Part shown: positions 11,499 through 22,700 of the stretch, piece after piece
How positions within the stretch are numbered: position 1 is the first letter of the stretch
Layout: each line of letters starts with the position of its first letter
Source: Asterias rubens
Taxonomy: Eukaryota; Echinodermata; Asteroidea; Forcipulatida; Asteriidae
DNA length: 64,000 bases
Assembly (NCBI RefSeq): GCF_902459465.1
Contig: NC_047066.1
Coordinates: 17,921,047-17,985,046 of the forward strand
Direction: 5' to 3'
Translations under genes and position numbers: made by a program
The notes under the pieces: model-generated
The model's database searches: none
What the model saw: only the letters and a program-made list of their open reading frames with translations
Told to the model about the DNA's origin: nothing

Positions 11499-11747
11499 TT
11501 AGCCGACGCCTTCTCGGGAAACTCTGGTAGTCGTCTTCCACGCATCCCAGTCCAGCATCAGCGTCCTAAGCGCAGTTGTTTCTTGTTGTGTTGCGTCCTC
11601 CTTCAGCTGATCTACGAATGTTAGTCTCCTCCTGCCCTTGCTCTTGTTTCCATTGATGGGTTCCAAAAGAACTAAGGGGCTCACAGCTAGCTCTGGATGG
11701 CGGACACAGTGGCCAGCAAGCCTCATCCTTCGTTCCCTTGCCGTACA
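11499..11747 (-). mobile_element. LINE reverse-transcriptase C-terminal remnant
   Basis: The minus strand encodes about 80 residues including RRMRLAGHCVRHPE, SPLVLLEPING and GRRRLTFVDQL, ending in a stop. The order R-x-R-x-AGH-x-x-R … GRRRLT-x-VD-x-L … M-x-D-x-W is typical of the region after the reverse-transcriptase domain in non-LTR retrotransposons. No catalytic YxDD part is present, so it is a 5'-truncated, dead copy. Confidence 0.65.
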
Positions 11748-11831
11748 GATTAATGGCAAGCTACAAGTCAGTTTTCCTACATTCGAATCCAATTTCATAG
11801 AGCTGCTTTTTCATGGCGATTATGTATATTA

Positions 11832-12060
11832 TGTTTGATTTCCATTTCGTAATCATAGCGCTGCTAACCGCAAGCGCACGACAAGGCCTGCTAACAACTA
11901 AATGTTTAAAAATAAATAACGTAACAACAAAAACTCACGGTGGATGCGCATTCTTGCTTATTCTATTGCTAACGTGAAATACACTTACAATTAAGCAAAT
12001 ATTTTGTCTATATTTAGCACGAAAATTTGTTTATCGTAAGCAGCGTTATGAAATTAACCA
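11832..12060. repeat. R3-family repeat copy
   Basis: Begins near GATTTCCATTTCGTAATCAT with AGCGCTGCTAACCG and ends GCAGCGTTATGAAATTAACC, diverged inverted ends of the R3 family. Confidence 0.5.
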
Positions 12061-12204
12061 CAGGTTATCAACAAGTTTTTATTCTCCGTTGATAAAGGTG
12101 TTGCTATAATATACACTTATAACCTTTTTGAGATTTGGTGGACACTATAGAAGTTATGCTCCGTTTTGTTGGCACAGACAAAATGTACCCAAACCAAAAG
12201 TGCT

Positions 12205-12660
12205 TTATACGGGGTACGTTCGATTATAGCTTCCCTGTGTCGACCAAGGTCTCCCCTGTAAGTTCGAATAGTTCTAGCTATTCTTGGGGCTCAGCCACCG
12301 ATCTCTACATGTATAATTATATACTGTCGGTATAAAAATAGAAATCAGTGGGCCCAGCCGGGTCAGCCCCAAGACATGCTTGGGGGTTCTCTTGGGTACA
12401 CGACGTCACAACGACAAACTCTCTCATGACCACCATTTTGTTTTGTGACAGTGGGTGCGTTCGTTTAGATTCTCTGTGTCGACCCTGGACTGCCCCGGTG
12501 CGTTCAAATAGCTTTGACGTTATTCAAGGGGCTCACTCGGGTCAGCCCCAAGTGCCCTGCTTGAGGAGTGGGCACTTGGGGCTGGCCCCAGGTGCATGAC
12601 GTCACTACGAGAGTGGTGAGTGGTCGTTCGTTTAGCTCCTGTCGGGGCTCACCCGAGCGA
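12205..12660. mobile_element. Two adjacent R6-family palindromic elements
   Basis: GTGCGTTCGTTTAGATTCTC, GTGTCGACCCTGGACTGCCC and GGCTCACTCGGGTCAGCCCC at 12450-12560 match the element at 58797-59003. A more diverged copy precedes it at 12205-12410 (TTCGATTATAGCTTCCCTG). Inverted words (CACTTGGGGCTGGCCCCAGG; GGTCGTTCGTTTAGC) mark the right arm. The many CAGCCCC/GGGGCT words make it GC-rich. Confidence 0.6.
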
Positions 12661-13427
12661 GCATTTTTTATTGCGCATTTTTTCGGTAATAGAGTGTATA
12701 CACACTAACTTACAACATGTTGACTTCAACAAGTGCGCGCGTGGCATACAATTTTATCAGACACACAGCAAAATTTTCAGAGATTCTGTGCTCCTTACAA
12801 CTGCTTATAAATAACTCCGTTCTGTCCTCCACATTCTGCAAACCAAGGAAGGTTAAAGGCTAACACAGACTTGCATCTGATTGCTACGAAAGCCCATGCA
12901 GTTTGTTGTGCTGTTTTAAATCTTTCAGTGCTACCACTACCTTTTATCTGTCAGTCTAACGCGGCTATTTTTTTTTTTTTAGTAATGGGGAGGTTTAGCT
13001 GCACATTACTCAAGCAAATACGTGACTGTGAACATAACTTACGTGAAGTTACAATTTTTTACGTCAGGTACGTACGTGCAGACGTCGAATAGTGAGGATG
13101 AAAAAAGCCCAAAAGTGGTTACGTCACCTAGAAACAACACAATTATGTGACGTTCGCGTGCACGTTCATGTACTTGCTCGCGTAACGTTCAGCTAAAATC
13201 TCCCTTATCTTTGAAAAAACATATCTAATATGCCTAAATCGAAATAAATTTTGCTGGAAACCATTGCAAAAATCTATGGCTGAAATATTTCAAACAATAA
13301 TATACAAAAGACTCTTAAAACTCCTTGACTATTTTGTACAACAAACCTCAGCAAACACAAGCTCAGTAAGCTACTGCAATAATTTTAAGGAAAATTGTCT
13401 TAGATGAAGTTAGTGTTGATTGGCGAC
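12661..13427. other. No recognised gene
   Basis: Mixed AT-rich sequence with a T11 run near 12969 and ACGT-rich stretches around 13040-13190 (ACGTGAAG, TACGTACGTGCAGACGTC). Confidence 0.4.
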
Positions 13428-13580
13428 GCTCATGGACCTTTTAGCAAATACTATTGCGCAAGCGCAAACTGTTGAATGGGGTGCATTGTGGGATAGCTAT
13501 GGATCAAATTTGATCACCAACTAGACCACAATGCACTCAATTCCAAGATTTACGCGTGGGTATTTGCGAAAAGTTAGTTG
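13428..13580. mobile_element. R5-family MITE
   Basis: Starts near GGACCTTTTAGCAAATAC with GCGCAAGCGCAAACTGTTGA, then GTGCATTGTGGGATAG; ends GACCACAATGCACTC … GGGTATTTGCGAAAAG. The ends are inverted. Relatives lie at 43037-43188 (opposite orientation), 55263-55365 and 55366-55515. Confidence 0.7.
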
Positions 13581-13790
13581 AGAAAGCAACACGAATTACT
13601 GGAAAGGAAATATCTGTCACACATGTGGATCAAACTGAATCAGATTCATTAACTGAGCCAGTCCCTCTGAGTCAGCCTCCACTAGGAATCAGTCCATGTT
13701 GCGCCCTCTATCGGTGACTAATACAAAACACAGCGTCGCTACTTATTAAGTAGCGACGAAAGACTATGATGATAATATTATAGACTTGAA

Positions 13791-16700
13791 TCAACTAAGT
13801 TCTTCCAGAAGCTGTCTGCGTTTCAGTCGCCTCAAAGCTTTCTCTTCCTTTGTAAAGTTTTTACCCTCTGGAAAGGGACGAGCATCCCTAATGACTGCCG
13901 TTTCGGTCTTCTCCCTCCGGAGGCAAGAGCCGATCCAATCAGTCTCCAGGCACTGTTTTCTCAGTCGGGTGACGAAACATTTGAGCTTCAATTTGTTGAA
14001 GAATACGTCAGCGACTCCCTTGGCCACGGGGGTGTCCGCTCTCTTTAGACAGTTATGGAACCTGTACGAGAAGAGAGAGAGACAGAGGAAAAACAAAGAT
14101 AAGACGACTACATGTATAGACTTGTGGACAAGTCGTTTATGGTCCCACGCGGTGAGATAGTCGAGTTGCAGCGGTGCTCTCCGCGCGAACTGCTGGTTGC
14201 GCGACTATACTGCGCGCTGCCCGACTCTACTCCCCGTTATGTGGAGTAGAAGTCGGCAACCAGCAGTTCGCGCCAGAGCAGTGACAACTTGACTATCTCA
14301 CCGCGTGGGACCATTAACGACTTGTCCACAAGTCTACTGCATGTAGAGCATGAAGCTTAGATGTCAACACCCCAAGATAAATTATCTCGGGATGACGAAG
14401 TCGACTTCATGGATGAAAATATTAGGAAGGCATTCTACATTCCAGAAGTCGTACCTCTGGATGTCGTCATCTTACGTTTTGTCATTATCCTGCAGAAAGT
14501 TATCTCCGGATCACAACCAGTTGGGTGGCACTTCCAGAGCTCCGTAAGAACTTACTCGCACCATATTTGAGGAGTCAAACATTTGACTCCACAAAATGGC
14601 GTGCCGTGGTATAAGGAAAACCGTGCAACTTTGAGGCATTTTTGTGTGGATTTTTATATCCCACTTTTACAACCATATACATTAAATTTACTAACAAACG
14701 GTTTTCAAATGCTTTAGAGCAATTTGTCCGATCCAAGGCAACGTGTCCCTTTAACCCTCTAGTCAGCCCGAGTTTCTGAAAACCAATTTTTCAAGATTCT
14801 TGCAGTAAACAACTGGAATCGTAGTTCAATTTTTAACAGATATCTTATATTTATGCACAATTTTTTACCCTTTCGGTAATGTTTGTATAAAAGTACAAGC
14901 TCCCATTGGGAACAATAATCGGCTCTCGAATATTAATCGGCTCTCGAAGCTAATGACGATGAAATAATTTAGCTCATACCAATTAGTAAACACAAAGGAA
15001 ACTGTATTTATTCATCATTAATATTGATATTGTCGAAAACTAACGCCTTCGCATTTAATTAGTTTGAGCATTGAGTCAGATAAAAGCCTTGAAAAGCTAT
15101 TGTGTCCATTTTATCCTTACAAAAAAATATTCGAGAGCCGATTATTGTTCCCAATGGGAGCTTGTACTTTTATACAAACATTACCGAAAGGGTAAAAAAT
15201 TGTGCATAAATAATTAAATATTAAGCTATCTTTTAAAAATTGAACTACGATTCCAGTTGTTTACTGCAAGAATCTTGAAAAATTGGTTTTCAGAAACTCG
15301 GGCGGTGCAGGGACTAGAGGGTTAAACATCAACATGCATATAAACTAGAACCATGCTCCTGCCAGCTATAGCGTACCACCAATAGGCGCATTCACGGAAA
15401 CATCTGACCCATTTGAAGCTTAGTTCGGTTTTCAAACTCCGATCCCAATAATCATGACAATGTCTGCAAACATTGTCTTTTAGAACTGACCGACATAATT
15501 GAGGACCAATGCAAGTTGATAATGACTTTCTTGCCAGCACCGAAAAGTTAAATTATTCAACATTATTCTAAGTCGTCTTAGATTTGTATCATTTTGAAGC
15601 CGTATGAAATTAACCGTGTGGAACTGTTTAAGAAACCTTATGAAAGTTTCCTCCGTAATCTAATTTTCCGTTGGTCTTACGAACCTTCAACCGTCAACTG
15701 GGGGGGGGGGGGGGGCGTTTGGAAGTTGGGCTCCCAATAGCAAGTCGACATTCAATAATAATAGAGCAAGGAACTGGTAATACTATACTATAAAAGTATA
15801 TTGAACCTGGCACCAACAATAGACCTAGAGTCATCTCAGATAGTATCGGCTCATTTTTTGTTTGTAGATCAAGTCACTAGACGAGAAACTAGAACTTAAA
15901 TTCAACTGGTCTCCACGAACACTCAAGCGTCTTCAATGAGGGGTGAGTTTGGGGGTTGGGCTGCCCATTCAATAGCTTTGCTCAAGGCAGTCGAATGATT
16001 TACTCCGAAAAAAGACCGCCGCTGTATAGTGTGTAACCACATCGCACGACACGAAGCCCCCGTACGCTATCCGCATGCGTCGGCCGTAAGAAAGTGGAAT
16101 TATTCACTCCGAAAAAAAGACCGCCGCTGAAGTGTGTAACCACATCGCACGACACGAAGCCCCCGTACGCTATCCGCATGCGTCGGCCGTAAGAAAGTGG
16201 AATTATTCACTCCGAAAAAAAGACCGCCGCTGAAGTGTGTAACCACATCGCACGACACGACGCCCCCGTACGCTATCCGCATGCGGGTTAGTGGTACGAG
16301 TGCGGATGACTTGTGCGCAGTAGTCGTACGGTGTGCTTTGAGCGATGTGACGGTGTATTATAGGTTGGGTCGTGCGGTGTGAATACACACAGTAAGCACA
16401 GTGTATACGGGTGGGTTTACACCGGCGTCTTTTCGGAGTGAAAAATGCGATTGCCTTGAGCAAGGCTACCCATTCAATATCAGATCGTCATATTACTATC
16501 AAAGTTTGTTGACCTCTTCGATTAATGACTATACTTCCCACGGGGTGTTGGAAAGGTTAATGCAATTTGACGAGACGGGAATGCAACTTGACTAAAGGCC
16601 TTTCAGTGACGACCTATTTAAATATTTTTTAATGTGGTTGAAAGCTTAGCACAAAAGCAAACGTTGCCGTATTTCTACATCCTTATTGTACTTCGTATTT

Positions 16701-19700
16701 TGGAGGTGTGCCAACATCCGGGATATCTGCATATAGTAGAATGTTTCATTGAATGTACTTTTGCGGTCTGGAAAGTTTGTTCACCTCTCTTTACCCCCCC
16801 CCCCCCCCACCCCCCGTGCAGTGCCAGTATGTTGACACTTCGAAACTCGCCTTGGGTTTTTTTGGGCAGACTATTGAAAGCTCAGCCCGCTGAGTTATAA
16901 AGAACAAAAATATACAGACTTAATAAACACCACGCCAGTTTGGTGGTTTGATAGAGAAATCGATCGCCACCACGTCAATTAGTTATGAAGAACACGCTTG
17001 AACTTATCGTCACAATTTTCGATCATACCATAACAGAACAGGAAGGGAAAAACCCCACTAAAACACCAATATACTGCAATCAAACAATCACGAAAGGGGA
17101 CAGGCTGCGGACGCACTCTGTGGTGTACCAGTTCAGTCTGTCAAAAAATACATCTTCAGACGTTTAAGATCTTTCATTTGTTTTTTAAACCATCTGTGTC
17201 GAGTTGTTACGAGCACAGAACTCAAGGTCTGGTGTTTCTGATCAGCAGAGTGTTGGTTTAAGACTCGGTCTTGAAACCTGTGTCCTTGAGCAAGAAACTT
17301 TACCACAATTGCTTCGTCCTTCGGATGGGACATTTAGCCGTACAGGTCCCGTGTACTATGATTGGTAGTACACGTAAAAGTTCCCAGAACAATTATTGGA
17401 AGAGTATTAAAGGCACTGGAAAATATTGGTAATTGTCAAAGACCAGTATTCTCACTTGGTGTATCTCAACATAATGCACAAAATAAAATAAAAAGTGTGA
17501 AAACTGAGCTCAGTTGGTCGTCGAAGTTGCGAGATAATACAGAGAGAAAGAACATCCTTGTCACACGAAGTTCTAATTCGGAGGTCTCAAAATCAAAATA
17601 GAAAACCATGTTACTTCAGAGGGAGCTGTTTCTCACAGTGTTTTATACTATAAACAGCTCGCTACGTTTTTCTTGTTACCAAGTAAGTTTTTATGCTAAC
17701 AAATATTTTTCGTAGTTACCAATAGTGTCCACTGCATGTAACCCTTAATGATTCTGGTTCTAAACAGACATCCATGTGTACATGTTTCCGCAACCTTGCA
17801 ATCTACCTTGGTTTCATTTCGGGTGTAAAGTCACTGCTATGTTCATGATTAGGCGATCAGCAAATATTGACTGCAATCTTATACAAGTAAGCCAAAAACA
17901 ATCATTTATCCTTCTGCGAAGATAACTTATCAGATTTACAATGCTAATTATAAGGGATTTAACTGATATGTATCCGGTGAACATGAAATCGTGTTTCTTT
18001 GAAACTTGTGACCCTGGTGAGCAAGATATTTTACCACAATCGCTTTGTCCTTCGGATGGGATATAACAAGTGTATCTCGTGTTCTAGAAATTGTAGTGCA
18101 CTGACGGAGTCCTACCATAGAATTCATGCAAACCGTTTTTCAGATTCTTGTGGCTGTTTTATTGTGAACGGAACTGTGCGTTTAAAGGCAGTGGACACTA
18201 TTGGTAATTGTCAAAGACTAACCTTCACAGTTTGTGTATCTCAACATATGCATAAAATAACAAACCTGTGAAAATTTGAGCTCAATCGGTCATCGAACTT
18301 GCGAGATATGAATGAAAGAAAAACACCCTTGTCACACGACGGTGTGTGCATTTTTGGACCTCAAGTTCTAAATCTGAGGTCTCGAAATCAAATTCGTTAA
18401 AAATTACTTCTTTCTCGAAAACTATGGCACTTCAGACGGTGCCGTTTCTCACAATGTTTTATACCATCAACCTCTCCCCATTACTCGTCACCAAGTAAGA
18501 TTTTATGCTGATAATTATTTTGAGTATATACCAATAGTGTCCACTTCCTTTAAACCACATTCAAAATAGCCAACTATTGTCGTACATCGTTTACTACCTT
18601 AACTCAAATTCACGATACCACGCATAATGACGTCACAAGCACAAGACAGCCATCTCACTAGCATTGATGTAAATGAAGAGCTATAGTTTGGCTCAGAGTC
18701 GTGCACAGCACGTATAAAAATGCACGTTTCCGTTGTTTGAAATCAAACATGGCGGCCTTTACATCACGCGTGCACGTTTATGTTTTTTTTTTAAAAATCA
18801 AACATGGTGGCCTTTGCATACACGCGTGCACGTTTCTGTTTTTTGAAATCAAACATGGCGGCCTTTGCATACACGCGTGCACGTTTCTGTTTTTTTGAAA
18901 TCAAACATGGCGGCCTTTGCATACACGCGTGCACGTTTCTGTTTTTTGAAATCAAACATGGCGGCCTTTGCATACACGCGTGCACGTTTCTGTTTTTTTT
19001 AAATCAAACATGGCGGCCTTTGCATACACGCGAGCACGTTTCTGGTTTTTGAAATCAAACATGGCGGCCTTTGCATACACGCGTACACGTTTCCACTGTT
19101 TTAATTAAATAAAACATAACGGCCTTTGCATACACGCGTGCCGTAGATTTAAATAAAACATGGCGGCCTTTACATACACGCGTGCACTTTTCCATTGTTT
19201 TAATTAAAACATGGCGGCCTATTTCTTTTAAGGTCCCCGTATAGGAACAGGCCTACTGGCGTTTTACCAATTTTGATAAAGATCTTCTCAGAAAAACAGA
19301 CATTGTTCGGGGTTTCAGCCTATAGGGCCAAACTTCAGCGGAAGCGGTTTCGGGCAGCCTTGTTTACAGTTGCGCCTTCAAAAAACTTCAGCGGAAGCGG
19401 TTTCGGGCAGCCTTGTTTACAGTATACCAAAATATTTTATTTTGGGGTTGATCAAAAGCACAATTGGGTAAAACGGGATTTGAAAACGCAACCTCCGGTT
19501 AAACGTGCCGGTGCCATACCAGCTGAGCTATCTTACCCTAATGTTGGCGGTCTCCAAAATTTTTTGTTTTTTTACGCTGGCAAAGAAGGTCGAGTTTTAT
19601 GTTTGAGCGCATGACTGAACTTCTCAGCGATCACGCCACTGTTTACCTTGTACAGGAAATCACGTGTTTTATATTGGAATGCCACGACGACTTTATTGCG

Positions 19701-22700
19701 GTTTGTAAGAATGAACTTACACACGTGAGCAACGTCACAGCTGGTTCTTTCGTCCACAGAGGCGTCAATGAACTTTTGTTCCCCACAGACTTATAGTAAA
19801 ATTGACCTGAATTGTGTATTTTTATCAGCAGTTTCTAGTGTCAGGCATCAACCCCCACTCCAATAAGTTGACATACCTTCAGGGGCCATTCAGAAAAGTC
19901 AATACTTTGGTTTTGTTAATATTCTAAAATTGTGGGTGTGGGTCATAACAAATAACTGCAAATTTAAATTTATATTGATTTTAAATACGTCGTCGCGTTT
20001 TTATTATATCGCCGAAAATCCGGAGCGGTTATGTCCACGCCAAATTTTGGGTGTGGCTCAAAAGAAAATAACTGAAAACTTTAATTAAATTAAATTCAGT
20101 TTTTTTTTTTTTAACATCGTCGTGTTTTTGAGATATCGCCGCAAATCTGGAGCGACTATGTTAACAGAGGAACAACAGGGCAGACATTTTTAATATTGCT
20201 CTATACAAATTTCCCGCCACATTTCAGAGGTACATAGAAGCTACCTCGTGTGTGGCTCTTGAAGTCAAATCCACCAAGAAAGAAAGTTTAAAAATAAGGA
20301 TAAAATGGGCACAGAATCCAAAGATATGACCAAAAGGCCTACAAAGGAATTGTTAATTTGCTCAAGGTAATCGATCATTACGCTATTAGAGTGCAACATA
20401 TTCGAAGATGATAATAATTTGTGAGCCTTTAACTCATCCTCTAATACTCGCAGCTACGCGGCTACAACGTGTTCGAGAAGCATGCATGCATGCAAGGGCG
20501 CCAGCCACATCAACCCATTATGACCACGGAGCACAGCCAAGATCGAAAGTGTTTGATTTTTCCCGAGGGAGGAAAACCGGATAGTCTGGAAAACCCTCGT
20601 GGCACAGCAGAGAACCGACGCACAACTCAACTCACATATGGCCCTGGCAGGGTATCGAACCAGGGTCACCTCGGTGAGAGGTGAACTCTCATTACGCACC
20701 GGCCAACCATGCCACCAGATACAATATTGTATTGTGTTTTTTTAGAACACAAATTGTATCCCGTTTTTCAAACATTATTTCTTCCTGCATTTTGTTGTTG
20801 TTTTGTTTATATAAGTGAGGCAGAGATAGGGAAACTATTTAGGGGAATTATTCTTTTGTTGACGAAAACATGGAATTTGGCACATAGTCAAAGTATGTCA
20901 TGAGAAAGATATGTTGGCTTCGGGCCATCGTAGATTTAGGTAGATATACGTAAAATAACAACAATTTTGTAGATTTTGAAAAAAGATTGTTGTTCAACAT
21001 TTTTAAAAGGGTAACTGCAATATCCCTATACCAGGGCCAAATTTCGTATCGCTCCTTAATGGTTAGCAAGTTTTCGTGCTTACTGTAGCAGAAAAATTTG
21101 CTAAGGTGCAAGCGTATTTCACAGGTGAGCAGAAAAATTGGGCGGCCATATTGTGCGTTTACCATGGATTTGCTTTGTGACGTCATTATTTTCGTGCGGT
21201 AAGCACCGGAAGGTTAGCATGCCTTTTCGTGTGCTTACTGTTAATAGCAGCGCTATGAAATGGAAATCACACATTTAGCACAAAATCGGCCGCTAAGCAG
21301 CTCTATGAAATTGGGCCCAGATATCTATCTAATGACATACTGTTGCGGTGTGCCAAATTCCAAACTGGTATCAAAGGCAAAATATCTAGATGACAGTAAT
21401 AAAACAATAGAAGCTATAAAGCATCGAAACCAATGGTGAACTCATTGTGTACATGGGACCAGGTATACATGATATTATCTATGTGTATAAACACTCCGAG
21501 ATAAACACAAAAGTATTCAAATATGTACTTTATCGCACAATGCTTATACAATTCCCTATCCAAATAGTTTTGATGACATACAGGGTTTGTGTAGAGAACC
21601 ATAATGGGGGCATGGACCCAACAACCTTCAACTATTGTTGTCTGACACTAACCATAGAGCAAGGCTGCTAAGCCATGCGGGTTGTTTCCAATAATGGAGA
21701 TAAATTGACAGTTAATAATAATAGTCCTATTATGATTCTTTTAAAGAACTATTTGATAACTTGAATTACTCTTTCCAGAAATTCAATGGCCTTGGGTAAG
21801 CTGAGCATAACTATTTTAAAATTTTTATGGCAATTCACTGGGGATATAATAACAATTTTTCACAATGTCTTTATTGTTTACTTTACTTATTGTAGTTTAT
21901 TTTATTTTTATCATTCACATGTTTTTTGGGGGGTGGGGTTGGGGTGTGGGGGGGGGGGGTTGAGACAACAATACAGCTAGAGATAAGCTAGTTTCATACA
22001 ATGTTAGGGAAGGCAAAAACAAAAGTGTACAAAGATGAAAAACTTACATTTTATCACATTTGCAGTGGCTGATAGTGTACGGAGCAATGTTTCGCAGATG
22101 GAGTTTGCTATCCATCGGCTCGATTTGTAGGTAAGGGCAGGTGTCATGTGCCCTACAGCAGGTATCAGCCGACCTGTCCTCTCCTAACTCATCGTAGTTC
22201 TTCGCCTCGGTGCCCTTGCCACACCATAGGGTCTTTGGATAGGTCAACAAGCCCCTCCGGTGCCTTCTAGTTGCCCCTGACACTGTGCGGCTGGGGAACT
22301 TGCTGAAAAGTTTGTTGCACTGGGATTTAATGTAGTCTAGACTTATCATGGAACGAATGAAGGTCGGTACGCTCGTCCAGCTGCCGTTGAATTGTACAGT
22401 GGTGACATCAGTAGCATTGTACATGTATTGCAAATACTCTGGTAGCGTGGACACAGTGTCAAAAGACCAATTGTTTGGGTGCTTTGTCTTGGACTCATGA
22501 TGGTGGGCTGCCTGAGGTGCTTTCGACTTCACCCTAGTCTGGAGATCACGAATGCTTTCTTTATCCAACGAGACGAAGAAGTTTTTAGCGGTGTAGTTCC
22601 CGTCGTATATAACCCGAGCTATCTCAAATCCGTCTGTGACTTCGCGGAATATGAAGCTCGGCTGGACTCGGCTGTTCTCGTCGTCAGTAAAGAATCCATC

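Noticed and set aside
13786..14160. 124-codon plus-strand ORF
   Set aside because: It is antisense to PLA2 exon 2 and has no protein features.
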